DNA from: a virus
Length of the DNA: 64,000 nucleotides
IMG/VR virus record: IMGVR_UViG_3300037219_000017
Span: 1 to 64,000 of that record
Strand: one strand, 5' to 3'
The notes under the pieces were generated by a model. It saw only the letters and a list, made by a program, of their open reading frames with translations, was not told where the DNA came from and did no database searches. The position numbers and the translations under genes were made by a program. Of this stretch, positions 43,822 through 53,057 are shown one piece after another. Numbering within the stretch: the stretch's first letter is position 1; each line of letters starts with the position of its first letter.

Positions 43822-44565
43822 TCAATCCGCCACTGCTGTCGGGTTTCCGATGAAGTGCCGCCCTGCGAACGGCGGGAACCGTGCGGGGGTGTCAACACCC
43901 GAGTAAGCCCGGTTTGCTTCATCGCGAGCTTTCAGGATCTCCAGGCGATACATCGTGTGATAGTCTCCTGCGGCTGCCGGGTCGCTCCACGGCTTTCCCC
44001 TCATGCGATACAGCCGCGCCATCGTACCCCACTGCAACGCGTCCAGATGCTGCGTAAGGGCGATGTTCGGCAGCTTCGTGGTGTTGACCACGGGCAGCAG
44101 CACAGCGTAGATCCACAGGATAGATCCGTAAGCCTTATCCGGAACAGGGTACAGCTGCAGCAGGTCAGGGCGGATCATGAAGTAGCGTGACGGCGGCGAG
44201 ACGTCGGGACCGATCAGCAAGCGGGCGGACGGAATCAACGCCTGCGGAAACTGCGCGCCTGTGACGGTTGGATACAGCCACGCATCCAACACGTACTGGA
44301 TCTGCTTGTATTGATCCACCGGGTTCAGTTCGATCGGATTGCCGATCGCGCCGGCGCCCTGCGCAATGTTGTACGGGCCGACAGTGTCCCGCCAACCAGT
44401 GGACATCGTGTAGAAGTGTCTGATCGTGTCCTGCAATTCGCTATTGACCAGACTGTCCGGGATGGCTGGAGACCTTGTTAAAATCTTCGACACTATGTAA
44501 GTAGTGGATTGTCCCGCAATCGCCGACGACGACTGCCCCACCCCATCCAAGGTAACTAAGGCCAT
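43822..44565 (-). CDS. Head-tail adaptor-like protein
   Basis: 247 residues; GGAGAATAAAA before the ATG. Helical N-terminal part with LQDTIRHFYTMSTGW, a proline-rich middle, then HLDALQWGTMARLYRMRGKPW and DEANRAYS. This resembles the second connector of podoviruses, found after the adaptor at 45,028. Inferred to join portal and tail. Confidence 0.6.
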   Translation of the reverse strand: MALVTLDGVGQSSSAIAGQSTTYIVSKILTRSPAIPDSLVNSELQDTIRHFYTMSTGWRDTVGPYNIAQGAGAIGNPIELNPVDQYKQIQYVLDAWLYPTVTGAQFPQALIPSARLLIGPDVSPPSRYFMIRPDLLQLYPVPDKAYGSILWIYAVLLPVVNTTKLPNIALTQHLDALQWGTMARLYRMRGKPWSDPAAAGDYHTMYRLEILKARDEANRAYSGVDTPARFPPFAGRHFIGNPTAVAD

Positions 44566-44567
44566 TT

Positions 44568-45107
44568 TTATTCTCCAGCGCGTTCAAGATACGCTATCGC
44601 CCTCCGCAGTCCAGCTATAGTATCACCGAGCTTGCCAATCGACGTATTACAGTCGAAACACAACCAGCCGCGGAAGCGCTTCGGGTTTTCGGCGTGGTCT
44701 AGGCATAGCTCTCTAAATTGGCCAGACGGCGGCTTATTACAGTTTTCACAAGTCGCCGGCTGCGGGCGAGTAGGCTCTGGAAGCCCGGCGCGGCGTCTGC
44801 GCCACGCAGAAACCTTCGCCCTGTTCTTCGCCTTCCATGCGGCATTCGTCGCTGCGCGGGCCGCGGGATGCGACACTGCGTACTTCTTCGTAGCTGCCGC
44901 TCGTTTACCGGGGTTTTTAGCCGCCCATCGCCGCTGATAGTCAGGATTCTTAAGCCGCCAGAGGCGACGAACTTCCTTTGCGTGCTCGCGATTAGCCGCA
45001 TAGTATGCACGTTGATACGCGCTCCGATCAGCCGCCGGCGCCCCCGAGCATTTGCTTGAAGGAGGCGAGGAGTTGAGAGGATCTGCCTTGGTCGGTAAAT
45101 TCATCAT
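44568..45107 (-). CDS. Endonuclease VII-like HNH protein (copy 6, altered active site)
   Basis: 179 residues, the longest copy, with a basic repeat-like N terminus (YQRAYYAANREHAKEVRRLW). CENCNK and WLCFDCNTSIGK keep the zinc cysteines, but the catalytic segment is LDHAENPKRFRGW: the second histidine is absent. It separates the two connector-like genes and overlaps the first by 80 bases. Starts at 45,107 or 45,104. Confidence 0.8.
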   Translation of the reverse strand: MMNLPTKADPLNSSPPSSKCSGAPAADRSAYQRAYYAANREHAKEVRRLWRLKNPDYQRRWAAKNPGKRAAATKKYAVSHPAARAATNAAWKAKNRAKVSAWRRRRAGLPEPTRPQPATCENCNKPPSGQFRELCLDHAENPKRFRGWLCFDCNTSIGKLGDTIAGLRRAIAYLERAGE

Positions 45108-45441
45108 CCCCCAATTCTAGCAGGCCCGTAACCAGAAAGCAAAGAGCATTAAAAAACAAACGATCATCCACAGGGAGGGGAGTTGGCGGCGTGAGCCCAA
45201 GATCGATTTCGGCGTTGAAGTACGCCATCGGAAGGGAGGCATTTGAAAGAATGCCCTGCGTGAAATTTCCGATCCACGCATCAGGCCGATACCGGTACAG
45301 CTCACGAAGCGCTGTGTTGATCTTCCCCATCACCATATCTTGGGTATAACGGAAATTTGATCCGCCGACGCCCACATCATTGATCAGAAGCCTGATCTCA
45401 GAGACCAGATCATCCAAACTTTTTGTGGTGTACGTAACCAT
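45028..45441 (-). CDS. Head-tail adaptor-like protein (first connector)
   Basis: 137 residues. Helical: LDDLVSEIRLLINDVGV and MVMGKINTALRELYRYRPD, then a loop region and FLVTGLLELGDDEF. Fold and position after the capsid gene resemble phage adaptor proteins (DUF6682-type, from memory). The 3' end is overlapped by the HNH gene, so its last 27 codons share DNA with the start of that gene. Confidence 0.65.
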   Translation of the reverse strand: MVTYTTKSLDDLVSEIRLLINDVGVGGSNFRYTQDMVMGKINTALRELYRYRPDAWIGNFTQGILSNASLPMAYFNAEIDLGLTPPTPLPVDDRLFFNALCFLVTGLLELGDDEFTDQGRSSQLLASFKQMLGGAGG

Positions 45442-45456
45442 TATGTTGTTCTCTTT

Positions 45457-45849
45457 CTAGGTACGCGCGGGCGCGCGCTGTGTTTGTGACCATGGACGCT
45501 CTTTTTTGAGATATAAAATGGCGCGTTCGAGTGCTTCGATGGTATCACCTAGCTTGCCTAGCCCCAAGTTGCAGGCGTTGCAAAGCCAGCCGCGGAAGAG
45601 AGCGTGCTTGTGATCGACGGAGAGATGACAAAGCGTCCCTCTTCGGACCAGCACCTCGGCCTTCCCACAGATCTCGCATCCAGCGGGCTCAGGGGTTACA
45701 GGGTCCGGACACCCACGAAACTTGCGCACCGCCTTGCGCGTCTTCAACCTGTGATATTCCGGGTTCTTAGCGCGCTTATCCTTGTCGTATTTGCTGTATT
45801 TCGCCGGGTTTTCCTTACGATCCGCCCTCTGCTTTGCCGCGTCCCACAT
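45457..45849 (-). CDS. Endonuclease VII-like HNH nuclease (copy 7)
   Basis: 130 residues from ATG 45849 (GGAGAGG just upstream; ATG 45861 also possible). CEICGK, SVDHKH, WLCNACNLGLG are intact. It directly follows the major capsid gene and its hairpin. A late-operon homing-like element, apparently functional. Confidence 0.82.
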   Translation of the reverse strand: MWDAAKQRADRKENPAKYSKYDKDKRAKNPEYHRLKTRKAVRKFRGCPDPVTPEPAGCEICGKAEVLVRRGTLCHLSVDHKHALFRGWLCNACNLGLGKLGDTIEALERAILYLKKERPWSQTQRAPART

Positions 45850-45866
45850 ACACCTCTCCATACGAT

Positions 45867-45900
45867 GAAAGCCCCAAACCGTTGCCAGCTTGGGGCTTTC
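45867..45900 (-). terminator. Terminator-like hairpin after the major capsid gene
   Basis: An 11-bp perfect inverted repeat (GAAAGCCCCAA / TTGGGGCTTTC) with a 12-base loop lies 24 bases past the capsid stop on the minus strand, before the HNH gene. There is no strong T-run after it, so it may partially terminate or protect the capsid mRNA 3' end. Confidence 0.6.
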
Positions 45901-45923
45901 AGATCGTCATGTCAAGGCTTATT

Positions 45924-47054
45924 TTACAGCCCGGAGTTGACCACTACTGCGAAGCCTACTAAGGTAGGGTTTATTACTTGAAATCCCCAAACCATCAGCC
46001 CGCGCATCAGGGTGCCGAAAGTTGACTCAGAACGCAAGGTCTCAACCTTCGTCATCTGCGACGCGAACGTCAGGCCGAGCGAGTGGCCGAAGTACACGCC
46101 GTACTCCGTGTTGGTGGTCGTTAGAGCGTTGACCCCCAACCCGCCTGTGCCGGCCGGGTTGTTGATCGAGGCCAGTTCCGGGTAGGTCGTACCGGTCGCC
46201 TGCGCATTCGTCGTGTTGCCCATCGGCATCAGGTTCGAAACGTAGACGGTGAACCGGTCGATCATACCGAGGCGCCCGTTGCGGGCGATAGACACGGCAT
46301 CGCCTGTCAAATACGCCTGCTGGAAGACGCCACGCTTGATCATCGCAGCTGCCCATGCCGGCAGCACGATCCAGCGACCAGTCTCGGGAACGCGCTGTTC
46401 GTCGAGCACCAGCCCGCAGTCGATGATGAAGTCCACAATCTTACGTGCGAGCAAGGTCGTGGTACCCGTGTTGCCGTTCGTGCCGGCAACTGAGCCTAGG
46501 AACAGAGGCACGCCAGGGACGCCGGCGGCCGTCAGCGTGTTGACGCTGTAGCCGAGGTTGATCGAGGCGCTGATGCGGCCCGCGGCCGTTCCCATGTTGT
46601 TCGCGGAAACGTTGTTGCCGATGGAGTCGATCAGGAGGAGCTGCGTGTCGACGTAGACTTTCATCTGCTCAGAGGCGTTGTCCGCCCAGTTGCTGAGAAG
46701 ATCGACGTCGGACTGGATCTCCATCACATCGTCGAGGACGGTATTGAAATACGCGCCCTGGTTGATGGACAGAGTGACCAACGGGCTCGACGGGCGCTGC
46801 ACAACCAGAGCCTGGTTCGCGGCGTACGCCTGAATGTTGATCGTCGGATGCGTGCGGATGTTGACGGTGTCGCCGAAGTTTCGGATCTCACCCTCGTAGT
46901 CCGTGGACGCGATGGCACCCATGACGGTAGCATCGTAGAACTTCTCTACGAATTTGCCGGACCAGATGACCGGAATGAAGACGCCTGAATAGGCGGGACT
47001 GGCATTACTGCCAAGATACGGAGTACCCAGTGGGTATGCACCAACGTTGCTCAT
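45924..47054 (-). CDS. Major capsid protein
   Basis: 376 residues; AAGGTGAAG before the ATG. Sequence runs from WSGKFVEKFYDATVMGAI through GEIRNFGDTVNIRT and VPETGRWIVLPAWAAAMIKR, the usual progression of HK97-fold capsid proteins in podoviruses. It is preceded by a scaffold-like gene and followed by connectors. Forms the head shell. Confidence 0.88.
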   Translation of the reverse strand: MSNVGAYPLGTPYLGSNASPAYSGVFIPVIWSGKFVEKFYDATVMGAIASTDYEGEIRNFGDTVNIRTHPTINIQAYAANQALVVQRPSSPLVTLSINQGAYFNTVLDDVMEIQSDVDLLSNWADNASEQMKVYVDTQLLLIDSIGNNVSANNMGTAAGRISASINLGYSVNTLTAAGVPGVPLFLGSVAGTNGNTGTTTLLARKIVDFIIDCGLVLDEQRVPETGRWIVLPAWAAAMIKRGVFQQAYLTGDAVSIARNGRLGMIDRFTVYVSNLMPMGNTTNAQATGTTYPELASINNPAGTGGLGVNALTTTNTEYGVYFGHSLGLTFASQMTKVETLRSESTFGTLMRGLMVWGFQVINPTLVGFAVVVNSGL

Positions 47055-47094
47055 GACACTTCACCTTTTCCCGAAGGAATCTGTTGTTGTTCTT

Positions 47095-48105
47095 CTACCG
47101 ATTCGCATGGATGTCGGGTCGGTCGGGTTTCACCCGGCCTTCCGCGGTCGCCAAAGCGACTTCGGCCTGGAAGCGCGCGTACTCTTCTGCAGAGACTTGC
47201 TTCTTCCGCACGCGGGTGTAGAAGTTTCGGATCTCAGTCTCACTGATAACCCTCTTCGACCCGCTACCTTGGGGAGTCGCCGGAGGCTGTCCGCCCTGTG
47301 TCTGGGGGACTACGAGTGTCGCTGGGTCCACGATCGGGGCGCCAGGGGCTCGTGCCTGCTCGGGGTGTTCCGTTGCATACGCCTCAAAGATGGCCACAAC
47401 GCGTGCGCGGTCGAGGTTCTTGAAGGCGCTCGCCAGTGCTACGTGGCGAGTTACACCACTGAATATATCAACAATTCTCAGCCAGTCAAGAAAATGGTCA
47501 CTTTCGTTGATGACCCGCCATTGCGATACGGCGCGGTCGAGGGCGTCCCAAATGTCCTGTTTTCGGTTCTCGATGCTCGACGTCGCGTTCTGCGTAGCGG
47601 CCTGTCGCAGCTGCCGCAGCTCATTTTCGAGCTTGCCGATCGTCGGCTGATACATGTTCTGGGCAAGTCGAACCACTATTGGGAGCAGCTCGCCATAGTC
47701 CTTTATGTCGGTATCTGTAGCACCAAGAGACTTCAGGAAGTCCTCGGGAGACTGGGGGGCTGACGGCACCTGCGCGGGCGGCTGAGTCGTCGGCTGGCGT
47801 GAGAGCAGGTCCCGCACAAGCAGGCTGTTCTCCTCCATCTGGTTGCGCATGGCGCTCGTCTCGGCATTGTACTTGCCCTGCAGAGCGGCGTAGCGGGCTT
47901 CAGCGAGGCGCAGGCGTTCGGCCTCAGAGACGGCAGGGGGCGCCGCGGCAGCGCCGGGGGAGGGGCCTGCGGGGGCGCCAGGGGGCGCGGCGGGCGGCTC
48001 GTCGCCAGCGGGGGGAGTGTTCAAGTCCTTGATCATCTGATTCGCGGTATCCACCTGCTTCTGAACAGCAGACGGAAGTTTCGCGCCGCCAGGGGCTGGG
48101 CTCAT
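47095..48105 (-). CDS. Scaffold-like protein
   Basis: 336 residues. Pro/Ala-rich N terminus, central coiled coil (AERLRLAEARYAALQGKYN, IGKLENELRQLRQAA), helical end and a short basic tail. This is the usual build of capsid assembly scaffolds, and it lies directly upstream of the capsid gene (ATGA overlap with the gene before). Confidence 0.7.
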   Translation of the reverse strand: MSPAPGGAKLPSAVQKQVDTANQMIKDLNTPPAGDEPPAAPPGAPAGPSPGAAAAPPAVSEAERLRLAEARYAALQGKYNAETSAMRNQMEENSLLVRDLLSRQPTTQPPAQVPSAPQSPEDFLKSLGATDTDIKDYGELLPIVVRLAQNMYQPTIGKLENELRQLRQAATQNATSSIENRKQDIWDALDRAVSQWRVINESDHFLDWLRIVDIFSGVTRHVALASAFKNLDRARVVAIFEAYATEHPEQARAPGAPIVDPATLVVPQTQGGQPPATPQGSGSKRVISETEIRNFYTRVRKKQVSAEEYARFQAEVALATAEGRVKPDRPDIHANR

Positions 48106-48317
48106 GTCAGATCTCCATTGTGTCGGTTTATGTTAAGAAGGAGGTTGCGCAGCGCGCGGCACTCGCCGCGGAGCGCCTCGTCGGGCATAGGACTGTTGAG
48201 CAACGCCGTGACACGGTCATTGTAATGTGACTCGATTGTACGCACGTAATGCGTAAAGCTGGCGTTGTCTTTTAGGCGGGTGATGGCATCTGCCAACTCC
48301 GCTCGGTTGAATGGCAT
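48102..48317 (-). CDS. Hypothetical 71-residue protein
   Basis: Overlaps on both sides (TGATG upstream, ATGA with the scaffold-like gene). Helical (ELADAITRLKDNASF, ECRALRNLLLNINRH). Small helical proteins in this position often take part in head assembly; unproven here. Confidence 0.6.
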   Translation of the reverse strand: MPFNRAELADAITRLKDNASFTHYVRTIESHYNDRVTALLNSPMPDEALRGECRALRNLLLNINRHNGDLT

Positions 48318-48559
48318 CAGTATTTCAGTGGGTTTCCCAACGCTCCTGTAACAAGATCAGTATCGCCTTTTGAGGCGGCAGTCTTGCTGTAATCACGCAT
48401 ATACAGCCGGCGGTGAGCCGCTGCAGGACCAATGTCAGACGGCTCGCCGTCCGACAGCAGCTGCTCTTTCAAGCATTTGCTGCCGTGTGACTGCTCGCGC
48501 TTCGACTCCGGCCCCTTTTTAGGGTAGGAGTCGCCTGACTTGGTGCCGGATTTCTGCAT
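48317..48559 (-). CDS. Hypothetical 80-residue basic protein
   Basis: TAATG overlap upstream. Lys/Ser/Gly-rich, low complexity N terminus (KSGDSYPKKGPESKREQ), then YMRDYSKTAASKGD. No family recognised. In the head-gene block. Confidence 0.55.
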   Translation of the reverse strand: MQKSGTKSGDSYPKKGPESKREQSHGSKCLKEQLLSDGEPSDIGPAAAHRRLYMRDYSKTAASKGDTDLVTGALGNPLKY

Positions 48560-48915
48560 TAGAAAATGCTCGGTGCTTTGTGGGACATCGTCTTGCCTTT
48601 CTTGTCGTAGGACGTCTTGAGTCCGTACGCGGGCGGAGACTGGCCGCCAGAGCCCGTGCCGTGGCCGCCCAGTTTGAAGTGGCCGGAGTTCGAGCCGATG
48701 ACCTTCGAGGACTGCGGGTGCGTGTTCGCACTGCCAATTGTGGCAATCGGCTTATTCTCAGTGTGGGTAGGCCCAGTGGACTGAGACTGCGCAGTGCTCG
48801 ACTTGATCTTGCCGGACGTCTTGCCCGGACCGTGAAACTTGGATGGGTCAGTGGCCTGAAGAGTCGGACCAGCTTTCTGTTCCTCGATGCCACCTGGATG
48901 TATCTTGCCTTTCAT
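48559..48915 (-). CDS. Hypothetical 118-residue Gly/Lys/Ser-rich protein
   Basis: Disordered-looking, rich in G, S, K, T, H with short repeats (GKIHPGG, GPGKTSGKI, GSGGQSPPAYG). Basic. It lies between portal and scaffold-like genes and may be a head-associated or DNA-binding component. No family recognised. Confidence 0.55.
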   Translation of the reverse strand: MKGKIHPGGIEEQKAGPTLQATDPSKFHGPGKTSGKIKSSTAQSQSTGPTHTENKPIATIGSANTHPQSSKVIGSNSGHFKLGGHGTGSGGQSPPAYGLKTSYDKKGKTMSHKAPSIF

Positions 48916-48967
48916 GGGGTTCGTCCCTCTTGTTGTGTGGTGATGATATTACACGAGTCTCGTCAGG

Positions 48968-51265
48968 TCAAACCTGCGGAAGAGGGGCCGCCTGGACAGT
49001 ATTAAGTGGTGCGAACCCCTGCGGCGCGGCTGGAATTCCTTGGACCCCCCCAGTTCCAGGCGGCGCAGCGCCCGACGGCGCCGGCGTCTGCGCCCCCGTA
49101 GAATTGAAGCCGGCACCGGTGCCTCCGGGAGGCGCGGGCGGGGGAAGCGCTGCGGACGCGGGCCAGCCCGGAGGGACGATGACGCCAGGAGGCAGACCCG
49201 GCAGAGCGGGCGGCTGACCAGCGGCGGCGATAGCGTCCTCGGGCTGTGTGACTTTGATTTCCATACCGATGTTGTCTGCGATCTGCTGCAAGATGCGAGC
49301 CATCTCCCCCGGACCGAGGAGACCCTGATAGGACGGGTTGTTGACCAACTGCAAGAACTGAAGTTGCTTCGTCAGGTCCTGCTCCTGCTTCGCCGCCTGG
49401 CGCACACCCTCGACTACGATGCTCTCGTCACCACGCAGCATCCCGGTGGAGTCCGTCAACATGATGAAATCGTAGAGCATCTCCAGCAGGGGCTGGAATA
49501 TGTCGGTGTCAATGTTGTCTGCGACGTTTTGCAACGTCTTGTTCGCATTGTTGATCAGCATCGACAAGCCCGATGCTGTGCGCCCGGCGCCCCCCGCCTG
49601 TCCGTTACCGGTGAGGTACTTAGGGATTGTGCTCACGTCGTCGAGCATCGATGAAAACTTGTCCACGATCCCCATCAGCTCCTGCGCATTGCTCTGGGGT
49701 TGGAAGAACTCTACGGGTTTCGATTGTGGGTTGGACGGGTCGCTCAGGACCTTCCACCGCTTCCACGGATACAGCGAGTCGTCCTGCGACGGGGACAGCA
49801 ACTCCTCGTGGTAGACCACCTGGGGTCCCGAGGAGATCGCTATGTTGTTGATCAGGGCGCGCAGCGTGGCGTTGATGACGTCAGTGATGTCATTCGCGAG
49901 TGCGGGGATGCCGTTGCCGTACAGCGACCCCGGCTGTTTATCGAAACTCGTGATGTAGTACGGCACGCGCAGACGCGGGCTGGGGTTCATCATGACTTTG
50001 AAGATGCGCTTGTCGACCATCCAGGCGGTAACGAAGTACGGCTTCAGCGGATCATCCACTCCGGGCACCTCGTACTCCATCAAATAGCGACCGAGCACAA
50101 AACCGTGGAACTCGATGGCATTTATGAACGCGTCATCCAGCACGTTGTTGCGCCCCTCCATCTGGGCGCGCTCATAGTCGAAGATCTGAATCCATTCTTT
50201 GAATCCGCGCCCCTCGTAGGCTTGAATGATCTCGCGAATGTCGTCCTCGCGGTAGCCGGGGAGCCCGATGAGGTTGTAGAGATCGTTCACCGACATACGC
50301 TGGCGCTCGAAGACCTCTGTATTCTTGATTGACGTCGCTCCCGGGCTGAACCATATGTCCCAAGGGCTCACACGCTCCCACTGGAACACCGCGGACTCGT
50401 GCGCGACGAGCTTTTTCTTCTTTTTTTCCCACTTCAGCTCGGTTTTCTTGCGCGTGATCGGCCCTTTGATCACCGCGTACTTGTAGATGGGCAAGTCGGA
50501 CAGGAATTCACTCAACGCATTGTAAAAATAGCCCTTTTCGAGGATATCATCGACCTTCAGCTGCGCTTTCTTCGCCTCTTCCCCCGCTTTTCGCCGCTCA
50601 TTGAGCTTGACAGCGTCGTACAACTCCTCCAACCGCTCGATGATCAGATCCTGACCGACCAATTTTCCCTCTTGGTTCTGTTTCATAATCTCTTCGTGGA
50701 CTAATCCGGCGATATTCATCTCCAAAGACTCCGGAATCACGGGGTCTTCGCACGGCGCGAGCGTCCATGGGCGGTCAGAGTTCATGTAGACGTTGCGCAA
50801 GAGGGCAGTTGCGCCGCGGCACTTCATTGTCATGAGGCGCGAGTACGTTGTGGCGCCCCCCATCGACTGAATTTGCTGCAAAATCCCCGGATCATAGACA
50901 CCGTTGTAGGCGCGCATGTCGCGGATCAGCTCGTCGTCGACGGAAATCACGCGGCGGTGGCGTACCGCCTTCTCAAAACGCTGCCGGATGTAGTTCGCAA
51001 GTTCAGTTGCGACCTCAACTGGGATGTCGGCGAGGCTCACGGAGCGCTTTTCGGCGGCGTCCAACTCGTCATTGCCCACCACGCGCAGTAGTCCGCGCCC
51101 CTGGTGCTTCATTGGCTCCATGGACTTGTCTATTTTCTTCGAACTGCCGGCGGCTGCGCCATCAAACAGGCCAGGAAGCGGGCTCATGGCGCGGGCCGAG
51201 TTGCCTAGATTGCCGCCGGTGCCGGCGAAACCGGCTGTGCCGGGGTTGGTATCGATCGCGCCCAT
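48968..51265 (-). CDS. Portal protein
   Basis: 765 residues. It has the long mixed alpha/beta body of large portal proteins: MRAYNGVYDPGILQQI, VSPWDIWFSPGAT, VPYYITSFDKQPGSLYGNG and TGNGQAGGAGRTASGLSML. The last segment resembles the region before the crown. The C-terminal 80 residues are Pro/Gly/Ala-rich and disordered. It follows the terminase in transcription order, as expected. It forms the dodecameric DNA gate at the capsid vertex. Confidence 0.85.
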   Translation of the reverse strand: MGAIDTNPGTAGFAGTGGNLGNSARAMSPLPGLFDGAAAGSSKKIDKSMEPMKHQGRGLLRVVGNDELDAAEKRSVSLADIPVEVATELANYIRQRFEKAVRHRRVISVDDELIRDMRAYNGVYDPGILQQIQSMGGATTYSRLMTMKCRGATALLRNVYMNSDRPWTLAPCEDPVIPESLEMNIAGLVHEEIMKQNQEGKLVGQDLIIERLEELYDAVKLNERRKAGEEAKKAQLKVDDILEKGYFYNALSEFLSDLPIYKYAVIKGPITRKKTELKWEKKKKKLVAHESAVFQWERVSPWDIWFSPGATSIKNTEVFERQRMSVNDLYNLIGLPGYREDDIREIIQAYEGRGFKEWIQIFDYERAQMEGRNNVLDDAFINAIEFHGFVLGRYLMEYEVPGVDDPLKPYFVTAWMVDKRIFKVMMNPSPRLRVPYYITSFDKQPGSLYGNGIPALANDITDVINATLRALINNIAISSGPQVVYHEELLSPSQDDSLYPWKRWKVLSDPSNPQSKPVEFFQPQSNAQELMGIVDKFSSMLDDVSTIPKYLTGNGQAGGAGRTASGLSMLINNANKTLQNVADNIDTDIFQPLLEMLYDFIMLTDSTGMLRGDESIVVEGVRQAAKQEQDLTKQLQFLQLVNNPSYQGLLGPGEMARILQQIADNIGMEIKVTQPEDAIAAAGQPPALPGLPPGVIVPPGWPASAALPPPAPPGGTGAGFNSTGAQTPAPSGAAPPGTGGVQGIPAAPQGFAPLNTVQAAPLPQV

Positions 51266-51307
51266 CTTGTTTTTCTCGTTCTAAGTGCCTGGAGTATAAC
51301 AGCTTTC

Positions 51308-52729
51308 TTATGTCCATGCCCTCGGGTCAGGCGGCGGGGTAGGTTTGTCGTTCCGTCGAATACGGTTTAACCGACTGAGAACATTACCACTATGCCCAAG
51401 GACACCATACTGCAATGCGTCTGCTATGTCACTCCAGGGATGACTTTTGCTTGGCAGCGGTTTCAGCTGACCGTCCTTGAGCCGATCATATCGGTAGCGT
51501 GCCTGCATGGCGCGTATGAGGTTCGTGCAGGACGGGGATATCAGGAGCGCAGCGCCGCCGTCCCGCTGCTGCAGCAGCCACTTCTCGACGGCGCGCAGGC
51601 GCGGGTCGATCAGATTCGTCATGGCGGGCTGCGAGGCAAAGCCGAGGCGCGTGATCGCGCGGAACACACTCTCCTCACCAATCTGTCCGCGGGCTATGCC
51701 GGAGGGGTCGCCTACGATCCCCACGGGGAGGCGGGCGTATTTGGCTTGAGAGAGAAGCGGGCGCAGCTGCAGCGCGATGAACTGCTCGACGCCCATGCTG
51801 CCAGAATTCTCTGTGATCACTTCGTCTATGACAACGAGTCGCCCGCGGGCGTCCATCTGGGTAATGACAGCCGCAGGGTTTCTTCCGAAGTCCATTCCAA
51901 CCACGACGAGAGTTCCGGGGACGGGTAGGAGGTTGCTCTTTGCGACGTGGAAGTCACTGCGGAAAGACGCGCGGAATACAGCCTCGCCGGCAAGGCTAGC
52001 AGTAATCTTGTTGTCAACATACTGCTCTACCCACTCCGCTGAATTGTTGAGGATCAGATCTTCGTAGTATCCAGGCACGAGATGCTCACGGTTCTCGGCC
52101 CCAGGGTCCCGCGCCCCTGGCTGTGTCCAGTAACCCCAGCTCGGGGGCCTTGGCTTGCCGTCTGGCATGACCCCCTCCTCCAATATAGGATACCAAGGAG
52201 AGTCTTCTGAGAACGAGTTGGTTTCGCCAATGACGCCGTGCCAGGTCGGTCCTCCATTATCCATCGAAGGAAAGCGCCCGCATCTACCATAAACGTCCAT
52301 GAGAATTTGAGGGGGAAGTTCACGCAACTCAGAAAGCCAACCAGCCGTGATGTCGAGAGAAAGGAGGCGTTGTACGTTTTCAGGCGTATCCAACGGCAGC
52401 ATGATCCATTCGGATTCGACATCACCAGTCCGCAACCAGAATGTCTTGTGTTGTGCTTCATAGGTCACTACTCCGCGGAGTAACTCCGCTACGGTCTTCG
52501 CGGTCGTTGTTTGCAGCTGCGGCAACGTGTTGCGCACGAGCGCGAAGCGCGTACGCCGCTTGCCATCCTTCGGGTCCGGCCGTTGCTGCATGGCGCGGCG
52601 CACCAACTCCATAACCATACCCGATGACTTCCCCGAGCCCACCGGGCCGCGGATCAAGCGCACGCGTTGATCCGACTCCATCAGCTTGCTGACGGTCGGC
52701 GACGCGTGATACTCGAACTCATTCGACAT
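51308..52729 (-). CDS. terL: Terminase large subunit
   Basis: 473 residues from ATG 52729 (ATGA overlap; the frame extends upstream). Walker A GPVGSGKS at residues 28-35; a downstream GRCGRFPSMDNGG segment; RNase H-like nuclease motif VVGMDFGRNPAAV with D280, VGDPSG, and a final SDIADALQYG acidic motif. Motor and nuclease of DNA packaging, working with the portal. Confidence 0.92.
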   Translation of the reverse strand: MSNEFEYHASPTVSKLMESDQRVRLIRGPVGSGKSSGMVMELVRRAMQQRPDPKDGKRRTRFALVRNTLPQLQTTTAKTVAELLRGVVTYEAQHKTFWLRTGDVESEWIMLPLDTPENVQRLLSLDITAGWLSELRELPPQILMDVYGRCGRFPSMDNGGPTWHGVIGETNSFSEDSPWYPILEEGVMPDGKPRPPSWGYWTQPGARDPGAENREHLVPGYYEDLILNNSAEWVEQYVDNKITASLAGEAVFRASFRSDFHVAKSNLLPVPGTLVVVGMDFGRNPAAVITQMDARGRLVVIDEVITENSGSMGVEQFIALQLRPLLSQAKYARLPVGIVGDPSGIARGQIGEESVFRAITRLGFASQPAMTNLIDPRLRAVEKWLLQQRDGGAALLISPSCTNLIRAMQARYRYDRLKDGQLKPLPSKSHPWSDIADALQYGVLGHSGNVLSRLNRIRRNDKPTPPPDPRAWT

Positions 52730-53013
52730 CAGCGCACTCGTGCCACGTTGACGGTCGACGGAATGTGCAGGATGCACTGATCGCAAGCAGGGTACGGCCC
52801 TCTGAGACCGCCGTGACCGCGGGCGCCCTTAAAAATCACGCACAGGTTGTGCCATGTCGTGCCGATGGAACGGCCACAGTAGGTGTAGTCGCCCTCGACG
52901 GGGTTCTTGCGCTTCGCGGGCGCGGGGACCATGTGGGCGACACGGCCTGTAGCGCAGCGCACCCAGAAAAATCGGGACATCCGGTTCATTTTCGCTCTCC
53001 ATTTGGGGTTCAT
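52729..53013 (-). CDS. Small cysteine-rich protein upstream of terminase
   Basis: 94 residues from ATG 53013 (TTAGGAGAT). Basic N terminus, cysteine pairs (YCGR, CDQC) and histidines in GHGGLRGPYPACDQCILH suggest a zinc-binding fold. ATGA overlap with the terminase. No family recognised. Confidence 0.6.
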   Translation of the reverse strand: MNPKWRAKMNRMSRFFWVRCATGRVAHMVPAPAKRKNPVEGDYTYCGRSIGTTWHNLCVIFKGARGHGGLRGPYPACDQCILHIPSTVNVARVR

Positions 53014-53057
53014 GTTTGATCTCCTAAAAAGTGGGGGCGGCGTCCCGCCCCGTAAGC

